DNA from: Nitrospirota bacterium
Lineage (GTDB): Bacteria; Nitrospirota; Nitrospiria; JACQBZ01
Direction: 5' to 3'
NCBI GenBank assembly: GCA_016201865.1
Contig: JACQCA010000014.1
Span: forward strand, 1-64,000
DNA length: 64,000 bases
The translations under genes were made by a program, and so were the position numbers. Shown here piece by piece: positions 1 to 8,740 of this stretch. The notes below the pieces were generated by a model. That model was not told the DNA's origin. It was given only the letters and a program-made list of their open reading frames with translations, and ran no database searches. Every line of letters begins with the position of its first letter. Position 1 is the stretch's first letter.

Positions 1-2
1 AA

Positions 3-101
3 GGGCAAATGAATGAAGCGATCGCTGCATTCAAACAGGCTTTGCAGATCAAGCCGGACTTTCTTCCCGCACAGAAGGCGCTTGAATCCCTAACCAAATA
101 A
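3..101 (+). CDS. C-terminal end of a TPR-repeat protein (partial)
   Basis: The last 32 codons of a gene that begins before the window. The translation contains EAIAAFKQALQIKPDF and then a short tail ending ALESLTK, which is the second helix of a tetratricopeptide repeat plus a capping tail. It is clearly paralogous to the end of the gene at 6179-8260, which finishes LQIKPDF...KALESIPR, so two related TPR proteins flank the priA-TonB receptor block. Nothing can be said about its N-terminal domain. Confidence 0.75.
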   Translation, partial: GQMNEAIAAFKQALQIKPDFLPAQKALESLTK

Positions 102-103
102 TC

Positions 104-135
104 AGCCGCCTCACCGATTGAGATGGGGCGGCTTT
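104..135 (+). terminator. Probable intrinsic terminator after the TPR gene
   Basis: AGCCGCC (104-110) and GGCGGCT (127-133) can form a GC-rich stem two bases after the TPR stop codon, with a short T run after it. The loop is long (16 bases), so efficiency is uncertain. Confidence 0.5.
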
Positions 136-433
136 GGACCTTTCATCTGGACTTTCTGTATCTAAATTCAAATTCCACACCGGCCATTTTCTAAACCTCA
201 TCTGAGGCAGAAGTTCGGGTCACTCAAAAACTGAGGCTTACCCGTCGCGGTAGTCGTGGATGAAACAAGCCGGAGCATACACTTCTTGAAAATTATGTCA
301 AGCCACAAAATATGGTGGAGTATCCTATGTGCACTACCAGCCGTCCTATTGAATCCGTTGATTCTGACCCCTCGCTCTTTTATACCTCTTATTGGAGATT
401 GTGTTTGTTTCATAGAGTTGTTAGAATCCGGTC
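136..433. other. Intergenic stretch with no supported gene
   Basis: About 300 bases between the terminator and priA. Short open frames exist on both strands but show neither a convincing ribosome binding site nor protein-like composition. I see no tRNA, repeat or clear promoter here. Confidence 0.5.
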
Positions 434-2695
434 ATGACTTCGGAAACGTCTGATTTGTCCCGCCCCATCGCCGAGGTGGTCCTGCTCAAGCCGCTCGACC
501 GCGTCTTTCATTACGCCGTGCCGGAGGCCTTCCGGGATCGGCTTCTCCCCGGCATGCGCGTGCGGGTCCCGTTTCGGAGCGACCGGCGGACCGGGATCGT
601 GGTCCGTCGCCTCCGTCGGACGGACGGAATCGAGCTGAAACCGATCCTGGAGATCCTGGATTCGTCCCCGCTGCTCGACCGCCCGATGATGGCCTTGGCC
701 CGCTGGCTCTCGGAGTACTACATGACGGGATGGGGTGTTACGATCAAGGCGATCCTCCCGCCGGGATTGGAGGCGGCGACCCAACGACATTATCGGATGA
801 CCGCGGCCGGGCGGAACGCGATTTCGGGACCGTTCCGTCGAGGCGAAGCCGGGCGGCGGTTTTTATCCGCGCTCGAGCGCGTGCCGCGCGGGCTGCGACT
901 TGCGGCCTTGATTCGCCGAGCCCTTCCGAACGAGCCGCCCCCTCGCGGAGGCCTTCGGCGATTCACGCAGCAACTGTCGGCGCTTGTCCGGAAGGGCTGG
1001 ATCGAAGAGACGAGGGTCTTGCCCCGCCGTCAAGAGGCGTTTCCATCGAGATCGGCCCCGTCGTCCGTCGGCTCGATGCTGCGGACGGGTCCTGAGAATG
1101 AAGGGCCGTTCGTGCCGGAGGAGATCAACCAAGCCGTTCGTTCCGGGCGGTTTGCGGCCTTCTATTTGGAAGGAGAGCCGGAACGGTCGCGGTCCGTCGT
1201 GACGGCGCTGATATCCGAAACGATCCGTCGGGGACGGTCCGTCGTCGTCCTGGTTCCCGAGATCGATCGCGTCGGCGGCTGGGCCGCGCGGCTGAGAAGC
1301 CGCGGAGATGAGGCCGTCGGGATACTCCACAGCGGACTTTCTGATCGGGAGCGACGGGCCGAGTGGGAGCGGATCCGCCGCGGCGAGAGGCCCGTCGTCG
1401 TCGGAACGCGACTGGCGGTTTTGGCGCCGATTTCAAATCCGGGCCTGATCGTGGTGGAAGCGGAAGAGGACCCGGCCTACAAACAAGAAGAATCGCCACG
1501 GTATCACGCGCGCGACGTGGCCGTGCTTCGGGCCGCCCATCACGGCGCGCTGGCGATTCTGACCGGCCGGTTTCCGTCGGTCGAGACCTACGCCAATATC
1601 CAAAACGGGAAGTACCGGTCGGTCCGGTTGACGGACCCCGCGGCCGAAGGCCCGGTGCGTCCGTCGGTGCGGATCCTGGATCTCGCCCGTCAACCGCGGG
1701 GCGCGTTTGTATCGGAGGATCTCCTTTCGGCGGTGGGGGCGCGGCTGGAAAAAAAGGAGCCGGTCGCGCTGATCCTGAATCGACGGGGGTTCGGATCGGC
1801 GCTTTACTGCCGGGACTGCGGTTCCGTCGTCCGTTGCGTCCGTTGCCGGGTAGCTGCGGTCTATTCAAAACAGACCGGCCGGCTGATCTGTCCCTACTGC
1901 GGCTCGGTGTCCATTCCTCCGACGGCCTGTTCGGAATGCCGCGGAGCGCGGCTTGAGATCCTGGGCGCCGGAACGGAGCGGGTCGAGGAGTTTTTCAGCG
2001 CCCGCTTTCCATCGGCCCGGATCGCCCGATTGGACCGGGACACGGCGCGTCCGGACGAGGCGGCGGCCGCACTCGAGCGGCTCGATCGCTCGGAACTGGA
2101 TATCCTGATCGGAACGCAGCTCCTGATCAACGGCCCCGGCATGGCCCGATCCGGTTTGGTCGGCCTGTTGCTGGCGGACGGGGCTTTTCATCTTCCGGAT
2201 TTCCGCGCGGGGGAACAGACGTTCCGACTGATCGCCCGGATCCTGGCCTTTTCACGGGGCGGTGAGGTGATCCTCCAAACGTATCATCCGACCCACGAGA
2301 GCATTGTCTGGGCCGCCGCCGGCGATCCGAAGGCGTTTTATGAAAAGGAGCTGGCCCAACGGAAGGCGTTGGGTTATCCGCCCTTCACGCGTCTTGCTGT
2401 CGTCACGGTGAAGGCCCTGAAGGAATCCGAGGCCGAGGCCGCCGCGCTTCGGTTGAGCGAGCGATTGAGGCGGGCAATACAGCGTCCCGGTCTGGAGGGC
2501 ATTCAGATTCTGGGGCCGGCGGCGGCGATGCGGTCCCGGCTGTACGGAAAATACCGCCGTCAGATACTGATCAAGGCCCCCGACAGCCGCCGCCTTCACG
2601 AGGCGCTCCAGGCCGAAGTGCGATCGGCCCGATCCGAATCCGGCCGATCCCGGGTCTGGCTGGAGGTGGATGTTGATCCGCAGAGGATTTTATAA
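434..2695 (+). CDS. priA: PriA-family primosomal protein N' with degenerate helicase motifs
   Basis: PriA restarts stalled replication forks. Overall architecture is that of PriA: an N-terminal 3'-DNA-binding domain (about residues 10-105, including VFHYAVPE), a helicase-like core, eight paired zinc-binding cysteines (CRDC, CVRC, CPYC, CSEC, about residues 460-510) and a C-terminal domain with KALGYPPFTRLAVV. The length, 753 residues, is normal. The ATPase motifs are not: the Walker A loop (normally GVTGSGKT) reads EGEPERSRS at 246-254 with no GK[ST]; the DEEH box reads EAEED at 342-346, although the following YKQEESPRYHARDVA is kept; and motif VI (GRAGR) reads IARILAFSRGG at 600-610. It is therefore probably not an ATP-driven helicase. 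Actinobacterial PriA is a known precedent for loss of helicase motifs. The reading frame is intact. Confidence 0.88.
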   Translation: MTSETSDLSRPIAEVVLLKPLDRVFHYAVPEAFRDRLLPGMRVRVPFRSDRRTGIVVRRLRRTDGIELKPILEILDSSPLLDRPMMALARWLSEYYMTGWGVTIKAILPPGLEAATQRHYRMTAAGRNAISGPFRRGEAGRRFLSALERVPRGLRLAALIRRALPNEPPPRGGLRRFTQQLSALVRKGWIEETRVLPRRQEAFPSRSAPSSVGSMLRTGPENEGPFVPEEINQAVRSGRFAAFYLEGEPERSRSVVTALISETIRRGRSVVVLVPEIDRVGGWAARLRSRGDEAVGILHSGLSDRERRAEWERIRRGERPVVVGTRLAVLAPISNPGLIVVEAEEDPAYKQEESPRYHARDVAVLRAAHHGALAILTGRFPSVETYANIQNGKYRSVRLTDPAAEGPVRPSVRILDLARQPRGAFVSEDLLSAVGARLEKKEPVALILNRRGFGSALYCRDCGSVVRCVRCRVAAVYSKQTGRLICPYCGSVSIPPTACSECRGARLEILGAGTERVEEFFSARFPSARIARLDRDTARPDEAAAALERLDRSELDILIGTQLLINGPGMARSGLVGLLLADGAFHLPDFRAGEQTFRLIARILAFSRGGEVILQTYHPTHESIVWAAAGDPKAFYEKELAQRKALGYPPFTRLAVVTVKALKESEAEAAALRLSERLRRAIQRPGLEGIQILGPAAAMRSRLYGKYRRQILIKAPDSRRLHEALQAEVRSARSESGRSRVWLEVDVDPQRIL

Positions 2696-2700
2696 CCGAT

Positions 2701-2724
2701 TCTCGCTCGCCGTGCTCGCTGGGT
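2701..2724 (+). repeat. Short dispersed repeat, copy 1
   Basis: The 24 bases starting TCTCGCTCGC and ending TGCTCGCTGGGT recur at 55221-55244 on the same strand with two mismatches. Both copies lie just outside coding regions. Confidence 0.5.
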
Positions 2725-2727
2725 AGA

Positions 2728-2756
2728 TTGACAGCATCGCAAAAATAGTTTATTTT
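2728..2756 (+). promoter_or_regulatory. Sigma-70-type promoter for the sigma-54 response regulator
   Basis: TTGACA (2728-2733), a 17-base spacer and TATTTT (2751-2756), placed about 30 bases before the start codon at 2790. Confidence 0.55.
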
Positions 2757-2789
2757 TAGGGGCATTTGTTTTTAAAGGAGCTTCTTCCC

Positions 2790-4169
2790 ATGGACGAGAA
2801 ACGCCCCACCGTTCTCATCGTGGATGATGATGAGGGCATCCGGGACACCTTAGAGGCGGTTCTTCGAAAGGACTACGCCGTCCTGAAGGCCGCCGACGGC
2901 CGGACGGCGCTCCAACTCGTCAACGAGCACGAGGTCCAGATCGTCCTTCTCGATCTGTTGCTGCCGGATCTCAACGGCCTGGAGGTGCTCCGGGAGATCA
3001 AGGACCGGTTTTCGGACATCGAAGTGATTATGATCACGGCCGTGAAAGAGGTGGGCGCGGCGGTCCAGGCGATGAAGCTCGGGGCCTATCATTACATCAC
3101 CAAGTCCTTCGACTACGACGAAATCCTGGCCCTGGTCGGGAAGGTGGTCCAGCGCCAGCAGGATACCCGTGAGCTTTTGTACCTCCGGTCCGAGATCGAG
3201 CAGCGGGCGGAGACCGAGTTCATCACCGGCCGGACCAAGAAAATGCAGGAGATCTATGACCTCGCCCAAAAAGTGGCGCGGCTTCCGGCGACGATCCTGA
3301 TCCTGGGCGAGTCCGGGACCGGGAAGCAGCTCCTCGCGCGGTTCATCCACAAACAGAGCAGCCTGGCCGATCGGCCTTTCGTCACGGTGGATCTTGCGGC
3401 CGTTCCGGAAACCCTGGTCGAGAGCGCGCTGTTCGGCCATGAGAAGGGCGCCTTCACCGGCGCCTACCGACAGCACATCGGAAAATTCGAGTTGGCGGAT
3501 GGCGGGACGCTGTTCCTGGATGAAATAGGCAACCTCCGGTCGGAACTGCAGGCCCGGCTGCTTCGCGCGATCCAAGAGGGCGAGGTCGAGCGGGTGGGCG
3601 GGAACAAAACCATCCGGGTGGATGTCCGCCTGATCTCGGCGACCCATGTGGATCTGGCCGAGGCCGTGCAGAAAGGGATCTTCCGGGAAGACCTTTATTA
3701 CCGGCTCAACGTCATTCCGATCAAACTCCCGCCGCTTCGCGAACGGATCGCGGACCTGCCCCAGCTCGTGGAGTTTTTCCTTCAACGGTACAACCGGCGC
3801 TTTAAAAAGAACGTCCGACAGATCGGCCAATCGGCCCTGGAAATGCTGTCTTCCTACGACTGGCCCGGCAACATCCGGGAACTGGAAAATCTGATCGAGC
3901 GATTGGTGGCCCTTTCCGAGGGCGATATGATCCTGAAAGAACACATTCCGCTGGAATACGGTCTCGGCGGCCTCAGTCACCCGGACTCGAACGACGGGCT
4001 GTTGAAAAGGGCTGTGGATGATTTGGAGCAGCGGCTCATTCTCAAGACGCTCGAAAAAGTAAAGTGGAACCGCACCGCCGCGGCCCGGATGCTCGGCATT
4101 TCCTTCCCCGCGCTTAAATACAAGATGAAGCGAATGAAGCTCGACCGATCTCTTCAACAAGAAGAATAG
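2790..4169 (+). CDS. NtrC-type sigma-54-dependent response regulator
   Basis: A 459-residue transcription activator with three domains. The receiver domain (about 8-125) has an acidic DDDEG cluster and phospho-acceptor Asp55 in LLDLLLPD. The AAA+ domain (about 145-375) has Walker A GESGTGKQ at 173-180 and the sigma-54-contacting GAFTGA loop at 220-225. A Fis-type helix-turn-helix ends the protein (RTAAARMLGISFPALKYKMK). ATG 2790 is chosen because AAAGGAG lies 9 bases upstream; an in-frame TTG at 2766 has no such support. No kinase gene adjoins it. Two sigma-54 promoters occur downstream in this window (8672, 13738), and the kinase at 11906 lacks a regulator of its own, so a regulatory link is possible but inferred. 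Confidence 0.92.
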   Translation: MDEKRPTVLIVDDDEGIRDTLEAVLRKDYAVLKAADGRTALQLVNEHEVQIVLLDLLLPDLNGLEVLREIKDRFSDIEVIMITAVKEVGAAVQAMKLGAYHYITKSFDYDEILALVGKVVQRQQDTRELLYLRSEIEQRAETEFITGRTKKMQEIYDLAQKVARLPATILILGESGTGKQLLARFIHKQSSLADRPFVTVDLAAVPETLVESALFGHEKGAFTGAYRQHIGKFELADGGTLFLDEIGNLRSELQARLLRAIQEGEVERVGGNKTIRVDVRLISATHVDLAEAVQKGIFREDLYYRLNVIPIKLPPLRERIADLPQLVEFFLQRYNRRFKKNVRQIGQSALEMLSSYDWPGNIRELENLIERLVALSEGDMILKEHIPLEYGLGGLSHPDSNDGLLKRAVDDLEQRLILKTLEKVKWNRTAAARMLGISFPALKYKMKRMKLDRSLQQEE

Positions 4170-4184
4170 CGCCGCGGCCTATCG

Positions 4185-6131
4185 ATGCCCCTTCCGCGCA
4201 TTCTCACGTCCGACCGGCCGGTCTTTGCTCTGATCGTTTTCACCCTCTTATCGTTCGCCGATCGTCCGGCCGTTGCGGATGAGACCGTCGCCTCATACGA
4301 AGTCCGTCTCGGCATAACGGCCACCACACCCGCCCGGCTGGAGGAGCCGGTCGAAGCGTCGCCAGGCTCCGTCTCGATCCTCACGGAGCCTGAGATCCAA
4401 GCCCGGAACCCGGTGTCGGTAACGGAGATCCTCAGGGACCTGCCGGGGGTGAGCCTTCAGGAGTCGGGGACGATGGGCGAATCGGCCGCGCTGACGCTCC
4501 GGGGAGCGGAGCCGACCCAGACACTGATTCTGTTGGACGGCATTCGACTGAACTCGCCGTTTCGCGGCGGCTTTGATTTGGGCAACTTGGTTGTGGATCA
4601 AATCGAGCAGGTGGAGGTCGTTCGGGGGGCGCAATCGGTTCTTTATGGTTCCGACGCGATGGGCGGGGTGGTCGATCTGAAGACTCGGAGAGGGAGGGGA
4701 TCGTTTGAGACCTCTCTTACGGCCGAGGCCGGTAACGAGGGGAGCGTTCGCGAGGTTTTATCGGTCGGCGAGGAGCGGCCGCGGGCGGACTATAGGCTGA
4801 CCGTTTCGCGCACCGACACCGATGGCCGGTTCGACCGCGACCGTTTCGGGGCATCGGCCTTCTCCGGGCAGGTGGGAGTTCCGATACGGGATACCGGCCG
4901 CCTCCAATTCATTTCGCGTTTTCAGATTGATCGCAAGGAGCTGGCCATCGACATCCTCCCGGTCTCGGCCGACACCGTCCAGGTCGTTTTTGATCAAAAC
5001 AACGAGCTCCAAAGGCGATTCGTTTTTCATTCCATCCAGCTCCAACATCGCGTCGCTTCGCGGCTTGAGCTGTCCTGGAAGGCGGCCGTGGTCAACACGG
5101 AGCTGAACTGGGACAATCCGGCCGATTCCGGACCGGCGAGCGGCGATTATTTTGAAAAGACGGATACGCGGACGCTCATTCTGGATCTTCAACAGAACCT
5201 TCTTCTCGGCCGATCCGATACGCTCTCTTTTGGGATCGAGCGGCAAAGGGATCAAGTCGACAGCACGATCGTCACGTTCGGGTCGTCATTTCCGGTCGAT
5301 CAATCCCGCGGGAACACCGCCTATTATCTCCAAAACCTGTTTAAGCGGGAAGACCGGCTTGTGGTTCAGGCCGGGGTCCGGCGGGATGAGAACGAAAGCG
5401 TCGGGCCGGTGACGAATCCGAAGATCTCCTCGGCGTATCAATTGAAATCCACCGGAACACGGCTGAGGGGAAGCTGGGGCACGGCGTTTCGCGCGCCCAC
5501 CATCCAGGAACTCTTCTTTCCCGTCTTCGGCAATCCGGACTTAAAGCCCGAGCGAAGCTGGAGCTGGGAGATGGGGCTTCAGCAAAAGTTCCTGGGCGAG
5601 GCCGTTCTTTTGGATGCGGTCTTTTACAGGATTGATTACCATGATCTGATTGAGAAGAGCCCGACCGGCGTGGCCAATATCGGCCGGGCCCGGACTCAGG
5701 GCGTCGAGTCCGACCTCACGATTCATCTCCATCCGACGTTAACCGCCAAGACGAATTATACCTATTTGAAAGCCACGGACCGAACCACGGATGAGGAACT
5801 GCCTTTTCGGCCGAGGCATCTTGGAAATATCGCCCTTCTCTACACGCCCACGGTTCATTTTATCGCCGAGATGACGATTCATATGGTTTCAAGCCAGGCG
5901 ATCACGGCCGATTTCATACTGCTGGACGGTTCAGTGCTGCAGGACCGAAGTCCGGGTTATACCGGCGTGGACCTGTCGGCCGCCTACCATCTTTTCGGCG
6001 GCGCCTTGGGTCTTCGAGAGAGCCGGATTTTTGTCCGGATCAAGAATCTCTTCGACCGGGAGCATCAAGACGTGCCCGGCTTTCCGGCGCCCGGAATCCA
6101 GTTCTGGACCGGCGTAACGGCGATGCTCTAA
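4185..6131 (+). CDS. TonB-dependent outer-membrane receptor (BtuB/CirA-like)
   Basis: A 648-residue outer-membrane transporter. A signal peptide (about residues 1-31) precedes a plug domain with SVSILTEPEIQARNPVSVTE, LRGAEPTQTLILLDGIRLN and VEVVRGAQSVLYGSDAMGGV, all hallmarks of TonB-dependent plugs. The rest is a predicted 22-strand barrel with the typical late motif WGTAFRAPTIQELFFPVFGNPDLKPE (paraphrased: FRAPT...ELF...G.P.LKPE). The substrate (cobalamin, siderophore or another metal chelate) cannot be told from sequence. It starts 15 bases after the response regulator stop, so co-transcription is likely. The protein ends TAML rather than in a terminal Phe. Confidence 0.88.
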   Translation: MPLPRILTSDRPVFALIVFTLLSFADRPAVADETVASYEVRLGITATTPARLEEPVEASPGSVSILTEPEIQARNPVSVTEILRDLPGVSLQESGTMGESAALTLRGAEPTQTLILLDGIRLNSPFRGGFDLGNLVVDQIEQVEVVRGAQSVLYGSDAMGGVVDLKTRRGRGSFETSLTAEAGNEGSVREVLSVGEERPRADYRLTVSRTDTDGRFDRDRFGASAFSGQVGVPIRDTGRLQFISRFQIDRKELAIDILPVSADTVQVVFDQNNELQRRFVFHSIQLQHRVASRLELSWKAAVVNTELNWDNPADSGPASGDYFEKTDTRTLILDLQQNLLLGRSDTLSFGIERQRDQVDSTIVTFGSSFPVDQSRGNTAYYLQNLFKREDRLVVQAGVRRDENESVGPVTNPKISSAYQLKSTGTRLRGSWGTAFRAPTIQELFFPVFGNPDLKPERSWSWEMGLQQKFLGEAVLLDAVFYRIDYHDLIEKSPTGVANIGRARTQGVESDLTIHLHPTLTAKTNYTYLKATDRTTDEELPFRPRHLGNIALLYTPTVHFIAEMTIHMVSSQAITADFILLDGSVLQDRSPGYTGVDLSAAYHLFGGALGLRESRIFVRIKNLFDREHQDVPGFPAPGIQFWTGVTAML

Positions 6132-6142
6132 CCGGTCTTTGA

Positions 6143-6178
6143 TTTACACCCCGCAGGCCGTCTGGTATAGTAGCCCCC
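6143..6178 (+). promoter_or_regulatory. Promoter giving a leaderless transcript of the TMTC-like gene
   Basis: TTTACA (6143-6148), a 17-base spacer and TATAGT (6166-6171). The GTG start codon is only 7 bases after the -10 box, at the expected transcription start, and there is no Shine-Dalgarno sequence, so the mRNA is probably leaderless. Confidence 0.55.
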
Positions 6179-8260
6179 GTGAGCAAGACGAAGCGGAACA
6201 AAGAGCGGCAAAGAGAGACCGAACCTCATCGGTTGCAACCGGCTGCTCCACAACAGAATCCGGAGGGTCGGGCATCCCGTTACGGCTGGCTTTTTCCACT
6301 GCTTTTAGCGGTCATCGTCAATGCCAATGTCTTGCTGAACGGCTTCGCCTGGGATGACAAGAAATTCTTCGTCGATCAATCGAATCCGGCTCGGAAGATA
6401 GACGGCCCCACCATTTCACCGGATGTTTATTACCGTCCGCTGATCGAGCGGAGTTACCGGTTCGATCAGGAAATCTGGGGTCTAAACCCCTTCGGCGCGC
6501 ATCTTCCGGTCTACCTGGCGCACGTTCTCACCACCGTGTTCATCTATCTGAATATTCTTGCCCTTCTGCGTCTCTACCGCAAAGACGAATCCATCGTCCT
6601 TCTGGCCGCTTCCCTTTTTGCCGTCCATCCCATCCATGCCGAGGCCGTGGCTTGGATCTCCGGGCGAAACGATGTCTACATGGCCTTGTTTATGATGGTC
6701 GCGCTCTATGCCTACCTGCGGTATCGACAGGGAATCGCATCCCGGATCATGCTCCCGTTATTCGCCTTGGGCTGTGTTCTCAGTCTGTTGAGCAAAGAGA
6801 CCGCGATCCCCTTTCTCATGATCTTCCCGGTCTTAGACGTTCTGTTTCACCGTTCGGGTGTGATCCCGCCTATGGCGGGCGGGGGGATGAAAGATCCTCT
6901 CATCTGGATCGGGGGCATGGCCCTCATCGCGTTTATCCTTTACCGTTTTTCCAACGTCCCAATGCCTTCGGCTCATCGAGAGGGGGCGGCATCGTTTGGA
7001 AATGAGATCATGACCCTGCTCATTGCGCTGGGCTATTACCTCAAATTGCTGTTCATCCCCTATCCCTTGAACCTGTTTGTCTCCGAGCTGCCGAAGGGAG
7101 ATCTTCAGGCGGCGTTCTATCTCGCGCTCGGAATCGGCGGAATCGCCGTGCTTCTTTGGATGCTTCTGCGATGGAGCCGTACGCTGTTTGCGGTGGGGGC
7201 GGTCTGGTTTGTGTTGGGCATGGCCGCCCCATTGGTGGTGCCGTTGGCCAAGGTCGCCGTGACGCCGGTGGCGGAGCGGTATACCTATCTTGCATCGGGG
7301 GGGTTCCTGTTGCTGGTGAGTCTCGGCATTTTTGAAGGCCGGCGGTGGATCGAAGCGCGGGTTGCCGCGCCGATGAATGCCCGATGGGTCGTCGGAGGCC
7401 TGCTTCTAATCGTGGGTCTGTTTTCCTGCCTCACCGTGGAGCGGAACGGCGTGTGGCGGGATGAGGTCACTTTATGGAAGGACACCATTCGAAAATCGCC
7501 CAAGGCGGTGTTGCCCCACAACAACTTGGGGGTCGTCTATAAAGATCTGGGACAATCCGAGCCGGCCTTGCGAGAATTCCAGACCGCCATCAGTCTGCAA
7601 GCGAACTATTTCCAGGCTCACTACAATTTGGGAATCATCTACGAAAAACTGGGACGGATCGATGAGGCGATCCAGGAATATCAGACCACGCTAAAGCTTA
7701 GACCGGACGATGGCCAGGCCCACAATAACCTGGGAATCGTCTATAAAGATCTCGGGCGGTTGGAGGAAGCCGAGAAGGAGTTTCAGGCCGCGCAAAGACT
7801 GCAACCGGATTCTCCCGTCGCCCACTACAATCGGGGCACCAGTCTGATTGAACAACGACGCTCGGAGGAAGCGATCCGGGAATTCCAGACCGCCGTCCGT
7901 CTGGACCCCAATTATCAAAACGCCCATTACAATCTTGGGCTGGCCTATGCCGACCAAGGAAAAATTCCAGAGGCCATTGAAGAATTTCAAACGGTCGTTC
8001 GCTTAAAACCGGACGATGCAGGGGCCCATGCCGTCCTTGGAGACCTCTATAAGGATCAGGGGAAGCTGAATGAAGCGATTGCCGAATATCAGGCCGCGCT
8101 GAAGCTTGATCCGAACCCGGTCGAGGTCCATTATAGTTTAGGTTTGGTTTACGGCCGCGCCGGGAAGTTGGAGGACGCGAAGAAAGAATATCAACAAGCT
8201 TTACAAATCAAGCCCGACTTCATTGCCGCCCGGAAGGCCTTAGAGTCCATCCCTCGATAA
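6179..8260 (+). CDS. TMTC-like multi-pass membrane protein with C-terminal TPR repeats
   Basis: A 693-residue two-part protein. The N-terminal half (about 35-425) is a multi-pass GT-C-type membrane domain beginning FPLLLAVIVNANVLLNGFAW, then DD at the first lumenal/periplasmic loop, and carrying HPIHAEAVAWISGRNDVY, a signature of TMTC-like O-mannosyltransferase relatives common in bacteria. The C-terminal half (about 444-690) has seven 34-residue TPR units (NLGVVYKDLG..., NLGIIYEKLG..., and so on). The likely role is glycosylation of periplasmic proteins, or assembly of them; the donor and acceptor are unknown. GTG is used as start and the transcript appears leaderless. Its last TPR resembles the fragment at 3-101, so the genome holds at least two paralogues close together. 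Confidence 0.8.
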   Translation: MSKTKRNKERQRETEPHRLQPAAPQQNPEGRASRYGWLFPLLLAVIVNANVLLNGFAWDDKKFFVDQSNPARKIDGPTISPDVYYRPLIERSYRFDQEIWGLNPFGAHLPVYLAHVLTTVFIYLNILALLRLYRKDESIVLLAASLFAVHPIHAEAVAWISGRNDVYMALFMMVALYAYLRYRQGIASRIMLPLFALGCVLSLLSKETAIPFLMIFPVLDVLFHRSGVIPPMAGGGMKDPLIWIGGMALIAFILYRFSNVPMPSAHREGAASFGNEIMTLLIALGYYLKLLFIPYPLNLFVSELPKGDLQAAFYLALGIGGIAVLLWMLLRWSRTLFAVGAVWFVLGMAAPLVVPLAKVAVTPVAERYTYLASGGFLLLVSLGIFEGRRWIEARVAAPMNARWVVGGLLLIVGLFSCLTVERNGVWRDEVTLWKDTIRKSPKAVLPHNNLGVVYKDLGQSEPALREFQTAISLQANYFQAHYNLGIIYEKLGRIDEAIQEYQTTLKLRPDDGQAHNNLGIVYKDLGRLEEAEKEFQAAQRLQPDSPVAHYNRGTSLIEQRRSEEAIREFQTAVRLDPNYQNAHYNLGLAYADQGKIPEAIEEFQTVVRLKPDDAGAHAVLGDLYKDQGKLNEAIAEYQAALKLDPNPVEVHYSLGLVYGRAGKLEDAKKEYQQALQIKPDFIAARKALESIPR

Positions 8261-8324
8261 AACGGCTCTCCTTACCCTCTCCCGTCCCGCAATGGAGCAG
8301 CCTTCAACACGATAAAAACGAAGC

Positions 8325-8367
8325 AAACCGAAAAAAATAATCCAGAATGGATCATTTTTTTCGGTTT
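8325..8367 (+). terminator. Strong hairpin terminator after the TMTC-like gene
   Basis: Two 20-base arms (8325-8344 and 8348-8367, beginning AAACCGAAAAAAAT) pair with one mismatch around a GAA loop. The A-rich left and T-rich right arms give the T tract of an intrinsic terminator and could act in both directions. Confidence 0.75.
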
Positions 8368-8671
8368 GATACATAATCCCATGTAATAAGGGAATTCTTG
8401 TACCCATGCCCGTCTGGTTCTGTAACCGATCAGTTAAATTTTGATCGGTCCCGGCCGGAAGATATCACGGCCATTGCCGGCAACTCGATCGTAACATTGA
8501 TCGGCATCAGAACACGAATCGTTATAAATGAATCGTCGCTTGGCCCGGCAGAATTCTATTGAAAATTAAACGGTCAAGTCTCCGAGGCGGTTTTTTATTG
8601 AATGCGATTCGACAAATCCGGCGCGTAGATTTCCGGCCCTGCCGGAGCGGCTGATCAAGGTTGCCCGCAAA
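8368..8671. promoter_or_regulatory. Upstream regulatory region of the peptide-maturase operon
   Basis: About 300 bases without a supported gene. It contains inverted repeats suitable for an enhancer-binding protein: CCGATCA (8426-8432) with TGATCGG (8442-8448), and CGATC (8486-8490) with GATCG (8499-8503). They lie about 170-250 bases before the sigma-54 promoter, the distance range expected for NtrC-family binding sites. Their function is inferred. Confidence 0.4.
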
Positions 8672-8688
8672 AGGCACGCCTCTTGCTC
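8672..8688 (+). promoter_or_regulatory. Sigma-54 (-24/-12) promoter of the peptide-maturase operon
   Basis: AGGCACG-CCTC-TTGCTC matches the sigma-54 consensus TGGCACG-N4-TTGCW, with the invariant GG (8673-8674) and GC (8685-8686) exactly 10 bases apart. Transcription would begin near 8698, about 43 bases before the ATG at 8741. Confidence 0.8.
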
Positions 8689-8740
8689 TTATAGCTTTCG
8701 TGTTCTCCATGCTGTTCATCCATGAGGGGAGGAGACAACC

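Noticed and set aside
256-453. A 65-codon frame before priA
   Set aside because: No ribosome binding site, overlaps the priA start in another frame, and unlikely amino-acid composition.
2850-4160. A 436-codon minus-strand frame across the response regulator
   Set aside because: Antisense of a protein with intact motifs; no support of its own.
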